64,000 bases of DNA, from the NCBI RefSeq assembly GCF_014654895.1, contig NZ_BNBE01000004.1:248001-312000 (forward strand). The letters run 5' to 3'. Below, one piece after another: positions 32,369 through 41,216 of the stretch. The stretch is from Streptomyces filamentosus. Its GTDB lineage: Bacteria > Actinomycetota > Actinomycetes > Streptomycetales > Streptomycetaceae. Numbering within the stretch: the first letter of the stretch is position 1; every line of letters starts with the position of its first letter. Under the pieces are notes generated by a model, which did not search any database, was not told the origin of the DNA, and worked only from the letters and a program-made list of their open reading frames with translations. Position numbers and translations under genes: made by a program.

Positions 32369-34209
32369 TGGCGGCGCCGGGCGTCGCGTCGGCGCTCGTG
32401 GTGGAGGTCGGCGGGAGTCCGCTGCCGGCCCGGCTGATGAACACCCTGGTGGAGGGGTACGTCGACGACAGCCGGACGCTGCCGGACCTGTTCCTGCTGC
32501 GGTTCCGCGACCCCGACCGCACGCTGCTCGCGCAGGGCGGGATCGAGGTGGGCGCGGAGATCGCGCTGCTGGCGCGGAGCGGGGGCGGCACGGAGCCGAG
32601 GCCGCTGCTCGACGGGGTGGTGACCGCGCTCGAACTGGAGCTGGACGAGTCGGGCACGTACACGGTGGTGCGCGGGCTCGACGAGACGTACAAGCTGCTG
32701 CGCGGGGCGCGGGTGGCCGGCTACCAGAACATGACGCTGTCGGACATCGTCGCGCAGGTCGCCCGGCGGGCCGGGCTGAAGCCGGGGACGGTGGACGTGG
32801 CCGGGCCGGTGCTCGACCACGTGGCGCAGGCCAACGTCAGCGACTGGGAGTTCGTGCGCGGGCTCGCCGAGGAGGCGGGCGCCCAGGCGTACGTGCGGGA
32901 CGGGGCGCTGCACGTGGTGAAGCCGGCCGAGGCCGGCGGGGCGCCGGACGCGTCGGCACGCGCGGACCGCGATCCGCTGGTCCTGGAGCGGGGGGCGAAC
33001 CTGCTGCGCTGCCGGGCGTCGGTGTCGGCGGCCGAGCAGGTCTCCGAGGTGGAGGTGCGCGGCTGGGACGTGCGGGGCAAGCGGGCCCTGGTGGGGCGGG
33101 CGCCGGCGGGCGCGTCGGCGACGCTGGCGCTGGGGGTGACGGCGGCGCAGGTGACGGCGCCGTTCGGGGAGGCCCGGCACGTGGTGACGGACGGCGGGTA
33201 CGGCACGCAGGAGCGGGTGGACCGGGCGGCGAAGGCGCTCGCCGAACGGATCGCGGGCTCGTTCGCGGAGCTGGAGGCGGTGATCCGGGGGAACCCGGAG
33301 GTGCGGGCGGGCACCGCGGTGGCGCTCAACGCGGTCGGCGCGCCCTTCGAGGGCCGGTACACGGTCACGTCCTCCCGGCACGTCTTCGACGCGCTGCGCG
33401 GTTACGAGACGTGGCTCACCGTGTCGGGGCAGCAGGAGCGCTCGCTGTACGGGCTCACCGGGGGCGGTCCCGCGGCGGACCGGCGGCCCGGCGGGCTCGT
33501 CAACGCGACGGTGACGGACACGCAGGACCCGGAGGGTTCGGGGCGGGTGAAGGTGGCGTTCCCGTGGCTGTCGGACGAGTACGCGAGCGACTGGGCGCGG
33601 ACCGCGCAGGCGGCCGGCACCGGCGGCGGGGAGCCGTACATCCCGGAGGTCGGGGACGAGGTGGTGGTCGGCTTCGAGCTGGGGCGCCTCGACCGGCCGT
33701 ACGTCCTCGGCGGGCTCTACAACGGGCAGGACCGGCCGTCCGGGGGCGGGGCGGTGGACCCGACGTCGGGGGCGGTCGACCGGCGCGCCTTCGCCTCCAA
33801 GGGCGGGCACCGGCTGGAGCTGCTCGACGCGGCGGGCGGGGCGCAGGGCGTGCGGCTGCGGACCGGCGACGGGAAGCTGACGATCGACCTGGACCAGGCG
33901 GGGACGGCGGTCACCGTCGGCAGCGACGGGGCGGTGCGCATCACCGCGAAGGAGAAGGTGTCGATCACCGCCTCGGGCGGGGTGAGCGTCGACGCCGAGC
34001 GGGGGGCACTCGAGCTCAGCGGTGACAGCGTGTCGGTGACGGCACGTCAGGGCGTGCGGGTGGACGGCGGCCAGGGCGAGGTCCGGCTGGCGACCGGCGG
34101 CACGGTCGACGTGCGGGGGGCGACGGTCACGGTGGACGGGACGCAGCGGACGGAACTGAGGGGCGGCACCACGCTCTCCGTCGAGGCGCCCCTCGTGAAG
34201 ATCAACTGA
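32368..34209 (+). CDS. VgrG-like spike protein (Pvc8-like, gp27/gp5 fusion)
   Basis: A 613-residue protein. Residues 1-350 are the gp27-like hub (LMNTLVEGYVDDSRTLPDLF; YQNMTLSDIVAQVARRAGLK; NVSDWEFVRGLAEEAGAQAY). A gp5 OB-fold spans about 370-450 (NATVTDTQDPEGSGRVKVAF; EVGDEVVVGFELGRLDRPYV). The C-terminal 150 residues form the beta-helical needle with repeated strands (KEKVSITASGGVSVDAERGA; VSVTARQGVRVDGGQGEVRL). It forms the trimeric spike on which the PAAR-like tip sits. No cargo domain is fused at the end (APLVKIN). Confidence 0.94.
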   Translation: MAAPGVASALVVEVGGSPLPARLMNTLVEGYVDDSRTLPDLFLLRFRDPDRTLLAQGGIEVGAEIALLARSGGGTEPRPLLDGVVTALELELDESGTYTVVRGLDETYKLLRGARVAGYQNMTLSDIVAQVARRAGLKPGTVDVAGPVLDHVAQANVSDWEFVRGLAEEAGAQAYVRDGALHVVKPAEAGGAPDASARADRDPLVLERGANLLRCRASVSAAEQVSEVEVRGWDVRGKRALVGRAPAGASATLALGVTAAQVTAPFGEARHVVTDGGYGTQERVDRAAKALAERIAGSFAELEAVIRGNPEVRAGTAVALNAVGAPFEGRYTVTSSRHVFDALRGYETWLTVSGQQERSLYGLTGGGPAADRRPGGLVNATVTDTQDPEGSGRVKVAFPWLSDEYASDWARTAQAAGTGGGEPYIPEVGDEVVVGFELGRLDRPYVLGGLYNGQDRPSGGGAVDPTSGAVDRRAFASKGGHRLELLDAAGGAQGVRLRTGDGKLTIDLDQAGTAVTVGSDGAVRITAKEKVSITASGGVSVDAERGALELSGDSVSVTARQGVRVDGGQGEVRLATGGTVDVRGATVTVDGTQRTELRGGTTLSVEAPLVKIN

Positions 34210-34228
34210 CGGCTGGGGGACGAGGGAC

Positions 34229-34513
34229 ATGGCACAGGCTGCCGCCGCCGCACGGGCCGGCGATCCGACCGCGCACCCGGGGGTGATCGGCCCCTCGGGG
34301 GTGCCGTCCGTCCTCATCGGGGGCCGGCAGGCCGCCACCGTCGGGACCGCGCACCGGTGTTCCTCTCCGGCGGCGCACCCGCCGTCGGCGCTCGCGCCGC
34401 CCGGGTCGGCGACGGTGCTGATCGGCGGGCGGCCCGCGGCCCGGGTCGGGGACCTGTCGGGCTGCGGCTCCGCGATCGTGGCGGGCTGCGCGTCGGTGCT
34501 GATCGGAGGCTGA
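34229..34513 (+). CDS. PAAR-like spike tip protein
   Basis: A 94-residue protein with repeated SVLIGGRxAA and ARVGD motifs (VPSVLIGGRQAATVG; ATVLIGGRPAARVGDLSGCG; ASVLIGG). Conserved His and Cys (TAHRCSS, AHPPSAL, GCGSA, AGCAS) could bind a metal, as in PAAR cones. It caps the VgrG-like spike. It is encoded directly after the spike and before gp25, the conserved order of eCIS loci. Confidence 0.88.
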   Translation: MAQAAAAARAGDPTAHPGVIGPSGVPSVLIGGRQAATVGTAHRCSSPAAHPPSALAPPGSATVLIGGRPAARVGDLSGCGSAIVAGCASVLIGG

Positions 34514-34520
34514 GGGGACC

Positions 34521-34925
34521 ATGGGACAGGAGTTCATCGGCGCGGGCTGGGCGTTCCCGCCGCGCACGGACGCGACCGGGTCGATCGCCCTCGTCCGCGG
34601 CGAGCGCGAACTGGAGGAGTCGATCCGGCTGATCCTCGCGACCTCGCCCGGGGAGCGGCCGATGCGGCCCGAGTTCGGCTGCGCCGTCAACGACTACGTC
34701 TTCGCGCCCGCCGACGCGGGGACGGCCGGACAGCTCGCGTACGAGGTGCGGCTCTCGCTGGAGCGGTGGGAGCCCCGGATCGAGGTGACCGAGGTCGCGG
34801 TCCGCTTCGACGAGGCCGACAGCGGGGTGCTGTACATCGACGTCGGCTACACGCTGCGCGGCGCCAACGACCCCCGCAACCTGGTGTTCCCGTTCTACGT
34901 GATCCCGGAGGAGGACCGCGGATGA
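34521..34925 (+). CDS. Baseplate wedge protein gp25-like
   Basis: A 134-residue protein starting MGQEFIGAGWAFPPRTDATG. The segment ILATSPGERPMRPEFGCAVN, followed by RLSLERWEPRIEVTEVAVRF, is the hallmark of the gp25 family (lysozyme-like fold without activity). It nucleates sheath assembly. Its stop overlaps the start of the gp6-like gene (ATGA). Confidence 0.94.
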   Translation: MGQEFIGAGWAFPPRTDATGSIALVRGERELEESIRLILATSPGERPMRPEFGCAVNDYVFAPADAGTAGQLAYEVRLSLERWEPRIEVTEVAVRFDEADSGVLYIDVGYTLRGANDPRNLVFPFYVIPEEDRG

Positions 34926-36889
34926 CCCTGCCCAGCCCCCATCTGGACGACCGGCACTTCCAGGGTTTGGTGGACGAGGCCAAACGGCTGGTGCAGCGGC
35001 GCTGCCCGGAGTGGACCGACCACAACGTGTCCGACCCCGGCGTCACCCTCATCGAGGCCTTCGCGACCATGGTCGACCAGCTCGTCTACCGGGTGAACCG
35101 GGTGCCGGAGAAGAGCTATCTGACCTTCCTCGACCTCATCGGGGTGCGGCTCCACCCGCCGACCGCCGCCGGCACCGACGTCACCTTCCGGCTGTCGGCA
35201 CCGCAGCCCGAGCCGGTGTTCGTGCGGGCCGGTACCGAGGTGGCGACGGTCCGCACCGAGACCGAACCGGCCGTGGTCTTCACCACCACCCGGGACCTGG
35301 CGATCGTGCCCTGCGCGTACGCGGCGCTCGCGACGCTCCCGGCGGGGCCCGGCCCGGGATCCCCGGCCGAACCGGCGGACCGCACCGGCGAGTTGGGGAT
35401 GGGCCGCGCGGTGCCGTGCTTCTCCCCTGCGCCGGTGCCCGGCGACGCCCTCTACGTGGGCCTGTCGGCGGCCGTGCCCGCCGGGGTCGTGGTGCTGCGG
35501 CTCGACTGCGGGGTGCAGGGCGTGGGCGTCGACCCGCTGCGGCCGCCGCTGGTGTGGGAGGCGTGGGACGGGCTGCGGTGGGCGGCCTGCGAGGTGGAGA
35601 AGGACGACACCGGCGGCTTCAACCGGTCCGGCGAGCTGATCCTGCACCTGCCGGCGACGCACACCGCGCTCAGCATCGTCCGGCGGCCCGGCGGCTGGCT
35701 GCGCTGCCGCCTGGTGGCGGCGGCGCCGGACCAGCCGACCTATGTGGCGCCGCCGGTGGTCCGCGGGGTCACGGCCTTCACCATCGGCGCGACGGTGGGC
35801 GCCGAGCACGCCGAGCGGATCACCGACGAGGTGCTGGGGACGGCCGAGGGGGTGGCGGGGCAGTCCTTCACGGTCGCCCGTCCCCCGGTGGTGCCCGGCG
35901 AGTTCGCCCTGGAGGTGGTCGCGCCGGACGCCTCCGCGGCGCCCGAGGCGCCCTGGACGCGGGTGGACGACTTCGCCCATTCCGGGCCCGGCGACCGGCA
36001 CTTCACGCTCGACGAGGGCACCGGGCGCGTCGACTTCGGCCCGGCCGTCCGCGAACGTGACGGCACCGTCCGGTACTTCGGGCAGGTGCCGGCCAAGGGG
36101 GCGACCGTCCGGGTCCGCGCGTACCGCACCGGCGGCGGGGTGCGGGGCAACGTGGCCCGCTCCACCCTGCGCGTGCTGCGCGGCACGGTGCCGCTCGTGG
36201 CGCGGGTGGAGAACCGCCGCCCGGCGGTGGGCGGCGTCGACGCCGAGACCGTGGACAGCGCGCGGGTGCGCGGCCCGCTCACCCTGCGGACCCTCCAGCG
36301 GGCCGTCGTCCCCCGCGACTACGAACTCCTCGCCCGCGAGGTGGCGCCGGACGCGGCCCGGGTGCACTGCGTCCCCGACGACGACGAGGGCGGGGTGCGG
36401 CTGCTCCTCGTGCCGGCCGGGCGCGGCGACGCGCGCGGCCGGATCGCCTTCGACGAGCTGGTCCCGCCGCCCCGGACGCTCGAAAGGATCGCGGAGCACC
36501 TCGACGCCCGCCGCCCCATCGGGGCGCGGGTCGTCGTCGAACCGCCCTTCTACCAGGGCGTCACCTTCGTGGCGACCGTGCAGGCGAGCCGCGGCACGGC
36601 CGGGGAGCGGGTGCGGGAGGAGGGCCTCGCGGCCCTCGACGGCTACTTCAACGCGCTGACCGGCGGCCCGGCCGGCGACGGCTGGCCGTTCGGCCGCCCG
36701 GTGCAGACCGGCGAGGCGTACGCGGTGCTCCAGCGGGTCCCGGGCGTCGACCTGGTGGACGACGTCCGGCTCTACCGGGCGGACCCGGTGACCGGGCAGC
36801 GCACCGAGGTGCCCGACGGTCGGATCGCCCTCGACCGGCACGCCCTCGTCTTCTCGTACGAGCACCAGCTGAGGGTCCGGGAGGGCTGA
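34922..36889 (+). CDS. Baseplate wedge protein gp6/J-like (Pvc11-like)
   Basis: A 655-residue protein starting MTLPSPHLDDRHFQGLVDEA. The N-terminus has CPEWTDHNVSDPGVTLIEAF and YRVNRVPEKSYLTFLDLIGV, the conserved opening of eCIS baseplate J-type proteins. The middle contains FVRAGTEVATVRTETEPAVV, and the C-terminal part has LRTLQRAVVPRDYELLAREV and GARVVVEPPFYQGVTFVATV. It forms the iris of the baseplate with the next gene product. Length and order agree with Afp11. Confidence 0.92.
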   Translation: MTLPSPHLDDRHFQGLVDEAKRLVQRRCPEWTDHNVSDPGVTLIEAFATMVDQLVYRVNRVPEKSYLTFLDLIGVRLHPPTAAGTDVTFRLSAPQPEPVFVRAGTEVATVRTETEPAVVFTTTRDLAIVPCAYAALATLPAGPGPGSPAEPADRTGELGMGRAVPCFSPAPVPGDALYVGLSAAVPAGVVVLRLDCGVQGVGVDPLRPPLVWEAWDGLRWAACEVEKDDTGGFNRSGELILHLPATHTALSIVRRPGGWLRCRLVAAAPDQPTYVAPPVVRGVTAFTIGATVGAEHAERITDEVLGTAEGVAGQSFTVARPPVVPGEFALEVVAPDASAAPEAPWTRVDDFAHSGPGDRHFTLDEGTGRVDFGPAVRERDGTVRYFGQVPAKGATVRVRAYRTGGGVRGNVARSTLRVLRGTVPLVARVENRRPAVGGVDAETVDSARVRGPLTLRTLQRAVVPRDYELLAREVAPDAARVHCVPDDDEGGVRLLLVPAGRGDARGRIAFDELVPPPRTLERIAEHLDARRPIGARVVVEPPFYQGVTFVATVQASRGTAGERVREEGLAALDGYFNALTGGPAGDGWPFGRPVQTGEAYAVLQRVPGVDLVDDVRLYRADPVTGQRTEVPDGRIALDRHALVFSYEHQLRVREG

Positions 36890-36894
36890 CCGCC

Positions 36895-37446
36895 GTGCGC
36901 ACCGACGTCCCCGGGCTGCCGAGCCCGCACCCGCTGGCCGAGCTGCTGCCGGCGGTCTACCTCGAACACGACTTCCTCACCCGGTTCCTGGCCGCGCTCG
37001 ACGAGGTCCTGGCGCCGGTGCTGCTGAGCCTGGACAACCTGCCCGCCCACCTCGACCCGCGCACCGCGCCCGAGGACTTCCTCGACTGGCTGGCCGGCTG
37101 GGTCGCGGTGGAGCCCCGCGCCGACGGCCCGCCGGAGCGGCGCCGCGCCGCCGTCCTCGGCGCGGTGGACCGGCACCGGGCCCGCGGCACCCTGCGCGGC
37201 CTCGCGGAGGCGCTGCGCCTGGAGACGGGCGGGGCGCGGGTCCGGATCACCGAGAGCGGCGGCACCGTCTGGTCGCCCACCCCCGGCACCCCGCTGCCGG
37301 GCACCCGGCGGCCGTGGGTGACGGTCCGCCTCGAAGCGCCGGACCCGGGGCGGGCCGACCGGGCCCGTCTGGAGGAGCTGATCGCCGCCGAGGTCCCGGC
37401 CCACGTCGGCTTCACGCTGGAACTGCTCCCCGGGGGTGCGCCTTGA
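36895..37446 (+). CDS. Baseplate protein gp7 / tail protein I-like (Pvc12-like)
   Basis: A 183-residue protein from a GTG start. It contains LLPAVYLEHDFLTRFLAALD, then LDPRTAPEDFLDWLAGWVAV and AVDRHRARGTLRGLAEALRL, which are conserved in phage tail protein I and the corresponding eCIS proteins (the DWLAGWVAVE motif). It is shorter than Afp12, as in actinobacterial clusters. Its stop TGA overlaps the TTG start of the next gene. Confidence 0.9.
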   Translation: MRTDVPGLPSPHPLAELLPAVYLEHDFLTRFLAALDEVLAPVLLSLDNLPAHLDPRTAPEDFLDWLAGWVAVEPRADGPPERRRAAVLGAVDRHRARGTLRGLAEALRLETGGARVRITESGGTVWSPTPGTPLPGTRRPWVTVRLEAPDPGRADRARLEELIAAEVPAHVGFTLELLPGGAP

Positions 37447-38636
37447 CCTGCCCGACCTGCGGCCTGCGCAACCCCCCGGGCACCCCGTTCTGCGCGTCCT
37501 GCGGGGCGTTCCTGGAGTGGGACGGGGAGCGGGGGGAGGAGGGAGCGGGGTCCGGTGCGGGGTCCGGCCCGGGTTCCGCCGGGAGTTCCCGTACGGGGGC
37601 GGGTACGGGTACGGGTACGGGTACGGGGTCAGGTACGGGACCGGACCCGGCTCCGGCCGCCCGCCCCGCACCGGCCCCGGCGCCCGCACCGCCCCCCGCG
37701 CCGGTGGCCCCGCCGGTCGCACCCCCGCCGGTCGCACCCCCGCCGGTCCCGGCCCCTGCCCCCGTACCGCCGCCGGTCCCACCCCGGGCTTCGCCCGTGC
37801 CGCCGCCCGCGCAGGCGGGGCCGCGGCGGCCCGGGGAGGAGACCGAGGCGCCGGTGCCCGGGCCGGCGGCCGGGGCACCGGTGGCGGCCGTGCCGGTGGC
37901 GGCGCCGGCGCCGGTGGTCCGCTGCCGTCACTGCGGCACCGCGAACGAGGCGGGCCGCACCCTGTGCGTGCGGTGCGCGCTGCCGCTGGATCCGGGGCCG
38001 GCGCCCGCGGCTCCGCCGCCGTGGTGGCGCCGGCTGCTGCGGCGCGGAGGGCGGCAGGCCCCGCTCGCGGGGACGCGGCCCCGCCGGGCCTGGCGCAGGC
38101 CCCGGATCGTCCTGCCGCTGGTGCTCGTCCTCCTGGCCTGCGGCATCTGGTTCGGGCTGCCGTACGCCAAGGACCTGCTGGGCCTGGTCCGGAACGAGGT
38201 GGTCCCGCCCGAGGCGCTGCCTCCGTCGGCGGTGCGGGCCTCCGAGGCGCTGAAGGGGCATCCGGCGACCGCCGCGTTCGACGGCTTCAGCAATCGCTAC
38301 TGGGCGGTGGCGGGGACCGGCCCGACCCTGGAGGCGGACTTCGGGGAGCCGGGGGTGGGGGTGACGAAACTGGTGGTGCTGGCGGGCACGTCGACGAAGA
38401 AGGACGAGTTCCTGACGCAGGCCCGCCCCGCGCGGCTCCGGGTGGAGCTCGTGGCGGCGGACGGCGGCACGTCGACCCGGCGGATCACCCTCAAGGACCA
38501 GCCCGGCCAGCAGACCTTCGATCTGCACGGCTCGGGGGTGACCCGGATCCGCGTCACCCCCGAGACCGCGTACGGCGCGGCCCGGGGGCGTCATGTGGCG
38601 CTGGCCGAGGTCGAGTTCTTCGGCCACCGCGGCTGA
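37443..38636 (+). CDS. Zinc-ribbon, single-pass membrane protein with a C-terminal jelly-roll domain (CisA-like)
   Basis: A 397-residue protein from a TTG start that overlaps the previous stop (TTGA). Two zinc ribbons are visible: CPTCGLRNPPGTPFCASC at residues 3-20 and CRHCGTANEAGRTLCVRC near 160-178. Between them lies a long Gly/Pro/Ala-rich linker with a hexanucleotide repeat. A transmembrane helix is at about 222-243 (IVLPLVLVLLACGIWFGLPY). The C-terminal 140 residues resemble an F5/8-type carbohydrate-binding fold (HPATAAFDGFSNRYWAVAGT; LRVELVAADGGTSTRRITL). From memory this layout resembles the Streptomyces CIS membrane factor CisA; I could not verify that by search. Confidence 0.7.
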   Translation: MTCPTCGLRNPPGTPFCASCGAFLEWDGERGEEGAGSGAGSGPGSAGSSRTGAGTGTGTGTGSGTGPDPAPAARPAPAPAPAPPPAPVAPPVAPPPVAPPPVPAPAPVPPPVPPRASPVPPPAQAGPRRPGEETEAPVPGPAAGAPVAAVPVAAPAPVVRCRHCGTANEAGRTLCVRCALPLDPGPAPAAPPPWWRRLLRRGGRQAPLAGTRPRRAWRRPRIVLPLVLVLLACGIWFGLPYAKDLLGLVRNEVVPPEALPPSAVRASEALKGHPATAAFDGFSNRYWAVAGTGPTLEADFGEPGVGVTKLVVLAGTSTKKDEFLTQARPARLRVELVAADGGTSTRRITLKDQPGQQTFDLHGSGVTRIRVTPETAYGAARGRHVALAEVEFFGHRG

Positions 38637-38698
38637 CCGGACCCGGGCCGCCGCGGCTGACCGGACCCGGGCCGTCGCGGCTGACCGGACCCGGGCCG
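38627..38698. repeat. Three tandem copies of a 24-bp unit after the CIS locus
   Basis: Units at 38627-38650, 38651-38674 and 38675-38698 begin CCGCGGCTGACCGGACCCGG (TCGCGG in the last) and end GCCG. The first copy includes the stop codon of the zinc-ribbon gene. Each unit contains the palindrome CCCGGG. The array lies between two convergent genes and may act in termination. Confidence 0.8.
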
Positions 38699-38730
38699 TC
38701 GCGGGCCCGGCATGATCCGGAAGGCGCGGG

Positions 38731-39936
38731 TCAGGAGCGGCGCGAGGCCGGGAAGAGGGCGGCGGCGACGAGGGCGGTCGCCAGGCCGAGGACGGCGACG
38801 GCGGCCGCCAGGGTGCCCACGGCCGCCTTGCCGGCGAGCAGGACCAGCGGGCAGACGAACTCGCCGAGGAAGAAGGCCGCCGTCCACAGGCCCATGCCGC
38901 GGCCCCGGTCGGCGAAGTGGAGCCGGGACATGGCGAGCGTCACCAGGGACGGGAGCAGCAGACCCGTGCCGACGCAGTTCAGGACGGCGCCCGCGATCAG
39001 CAGGGGGAGGCTGCCGCCGAGGCCCATGAGGAGGAAGCCGGCGGCGCACAGGGCGAGGAGGACCGGGAGGGGGCGGCGGCCGGGCGAGAGGCGGGTGAAG
39101 GCGATGGAGCCGAGGACGGTGGCGGCGCTGGCCAGCGCGGTGACGGCGCCGATGGTGCCCGGGGAGTCCACCCCGGCGTCGTCCAGGAGGTAGGCCATCT
39201 CGACGGGGACGGTGTAGAAGACGACGGCGCCGAACACGGTCAGCAGGCAGATGCCCGCCATGCGCCGCACGGGGAAGGGGCGGCGCTCCGGGCCCTCGTC
39301 CCCGGTCTTCCCGTCCTCCTCGGCGGAGGGCACGGGGTCGGGGAGGAAGCGGGCCATGACCGGGGCCAGGGCGAGTCCGACGGTGTACAGCCAGAAGGGG
39401 ACGCGCCAGTCGGACGCGCCGAGGGCGCCGCCGAGGACGAAGAAGAGGGTGGCCGACACGGCGGCGCACATCGTCTGGAGGGCCAGGTATCTGTCTCTGA
39501 CCCGGCCGCTGTAGTAGTCGCCGATCAGCGTCGTGCAGACGGTCATGATCGCCGCCTCGGCGACGCCGACGAGGACGCGGCTGGCGAGGATGGCGGGCAG
39601 CGACTCCAGCCACAGGGGCGCGGTGCCGAAGACGGCGTAGAGGGCGGTGGCCACCACCAGGAGCCGCTTGCGGCCCAGCCGGTCGACGATCACCCCGGCG
39701 AACGGCGCGAGCAGGGCGAGGGACAGGGCCGGGACGGTCAGGACGAGCGGGACGAGGGCGGCGGCGCCGGGCACCGTCTCGAAGTGGTCCTGGATGCGGG
39801 GCAGTACGGGCGCGAGGAGCACCGCGCCCAGGACCGGCAGGCAGCTGCCGGTCATCAGCAGCGCGGCGGGGAGCCGGCCGGGCGCGGGGGCGAGGTCTCC
39901 CCGGGGGTGGGCGTCGGGGACGACGGGTGCGGACAT
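38731..39936 (-). CDS. MFS transporter (DHA1-type drug exporter)
   Basis: A 401-residue protein with twelve hydrophobic segments. Motif A between helices 2 and 3 reads GVIVDRLGRKRLLVVATALY, and a helix-4/5 region SRVLVGVAEAAIMTVCTTLI follows. The start is taken at MSAPVVPDAHPRGDLAPAPG (39936) with GGAG upstream; six residues more are possible. Members of this family export drugs or metabolites by proton antiport. It is encoded divergently from nothing close: 39937-40129 separates it from the end of the GlxA-like regulator gene, which is in the same orientation. The substrate is unknown. Confidence 0.88.
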   Translation of the reverse strand: MSAPVVPDAHPRGDLAPAPGRLPAALLMTGSCLPVLGAVLLAPVLPRIQDHFETVPGAAALVPLVLTVPALSLALLAPFAGVIVDRLGRKRLLVVATALYAVFGTAPLWLESLPAILASRVLVGVAEAAIMTVCTTLIGDYYSGRVRDRYLALQTMCAAVSATLFFVLGGALGASDWRVPFWLYTVGLALAPVMARFLPDPVPSAEEDGKTGDEGPERRPFPVRRMAGICLLTVFGAVVFYTVPVEMAYLLDDAGVDSPGTIGAVTALASAATVLGSIAFTRLSPGRRPLPVLLALCAAGFLLMGLGGSLPLLIAGAVLNCVGTGLLLPSLVTLAMSRLHFADRGRGMGLWTAAFFLGEFVCPLVLLAGKAAVGTLAAAVAVLGLATALVAAALFPASRRS

Positions 39937-40129
39937 GCGGGAACTCCGGTTCACAGGGGACGTCGGTGGTGCCCGTGGACGGGGTCCGGCCGCGCGACGC
40001 CGTCGGCGCGCGGTGCGGGCACGCCCCGACTATGCGTGACGCGCCCCCGTCCCGCCCAGCCCCTCCGGCCTCCGGTTCGGCCCCGGAAGGAGACGTTCGA
40101 GGGTATTTCTCCGGTCATTTGATGATGCC

Positions 40130-41113
40130 TCAGACATATGCCCGTCCGGAGGGGCGGGTCCGGTGCGCGCTCGGGCGGCGGCCCGTGTGGCGGACGACGA
40201 GGGCGGCGAAGGTGCCCGGGTCGCGGTAGCCGACCTCGGCGGCGACGGCCGCGACGGTGCGGTCGGTCGTCTCCAGGAGGTGGACGGCCCTGCGCACCCG
40301 CGCCTCCTGGAGGTACGCGAGGGGGGTCCGGCCGGTCTCGGCGCCGAAGCGGCGCAGCAGGGTCCTGTCGCTGACGCCGAACTCCCGGGCCAGGGCGGGG
40401 AGGTCGTAGCGGGCGGCGAGGTCCTGGTCGAGCCGGCGCATGACGGTAGCCGAGAAGGCGTGCCCGGTCGCCGGGAGGAGTTCCGGGTCGACGTACGGCC
40501 CCTGGGCGGAGCGGTTGTCGTCCAGGAGGGCGACGCGGGCGGTGGCCCGGGCGGTCCGGGGGCCGTCGTGGTCGCGGACGAACCGCAGCGCGAAGTCGTA
40601 CATGGCGCTGAACGCCGCCGTGGTCGTCACCCCGCCGTCGGTGACGACCAGGCGCTCCCGGCGGACCCGGACGCCGGGGTGGCGGCGGGCGAGGTGGTCG
40701 GCGTACAGCCAACTGGTCGTGGCCTCGCGGCCGTCGAGCAGTCCGGCCTCGGCGAGGAGGAAGGCGCCGACGCAGATCGACACCACGGGCGTCCCGGCCG
40801 CCGCCCGCTCCCGGATCGCGGCGATCTCCGGGCCGTACGCGGCGAGCGCGGCGCCCGGGTTGGAGCCGGGCGGCGGTTCGAAGCCGGGCACGATCAGGAC
40901 GTCGGAGGGGCGGACGGCGGAGACGTCGAGGCGGAAGCCCCCGGAGGCGTGCACGCTCCGGCGCGGGGAGACCACCGTGGTCGCGTACCCGGCCTCCGGC
41001 CGGCCCTCGGCGGCGGCGACGTGCGCGGCCATGGTGAGGAGGTCGGGGACGCCGAAGACCTCCGAGGCGAAGCAGCCGGGGTAGGCCAGGACGCTCACCC
41101 TGAGCGGGGTCAT
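40130..41113 (-). CDS. GlxA-type AraC family transcriptional regulator
   Basis: A 327-residue protein. Residues 1-190 are a DJ-1/PfpI-like amidotransferase domain (RVSVLAYPGCFASEVFGVPD; TPVVSICVGAFLLAEAGLLD), where ICVGA carries the nucleophile-elbow Cys found in this class. Residues 215-315 form the AraC helix-turn-helix pair (LPALAREFGVSDRTLLRRFG; AVAAEVGYRDPGTFAALVVR). It is divergent from the dienelactone-hydrolase-like gene, 103 bases apart, so it probably regulates that gene. The palindrome TGTCATGACA at 41213-41222, overlapping the neighbour's start, is a possible site. Confidence 0.9.
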   Translation of the reverse strand: MTPLRVSVLAYPGCFASEVFGVPDLLTMAAHVAAAEGRPEAGYATTVVSPRRSVHASGGFRLDVSAVRPSDVLIVPGFEPPPGSNPGAALAAYGPEIAAIRERAAAGTPVVSICVGAFLLAEAGLLDGREATTSWLYADHLARRHPGVRVRRERLVVTDGGVTTTAAFSAMYDFALRFVRDHDGPRTARATARVALLDDNRSAQGPYVDPELLPATGHAFSATVMRRLDQDLAARYDLPALAREFGVSDRTLLRRFGAETGRTPLAYLQEARVRRAVHLLETTDRTVAAVAAEVGYRDPGTFAALVVRHTGRRPSAHRTRPSGRAYV

Positions 41114-41216
41114 GCGGAGCCTCCGGGAGGTGCGAGGGCCGAGTGGCGGGATTCCCCGGAGGAGCGGCGGCATCGCCGGTTCCCCGGGGTCCCAGGGTGT
41201 CGCCATCCTTCCTGTC

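Noticed and set aside
37598..37640. Phase-variable repeat switching the gene on and off
   Set aside because: The unit is six bases long, so changes in copy number keep the frame and would only alter linker length.
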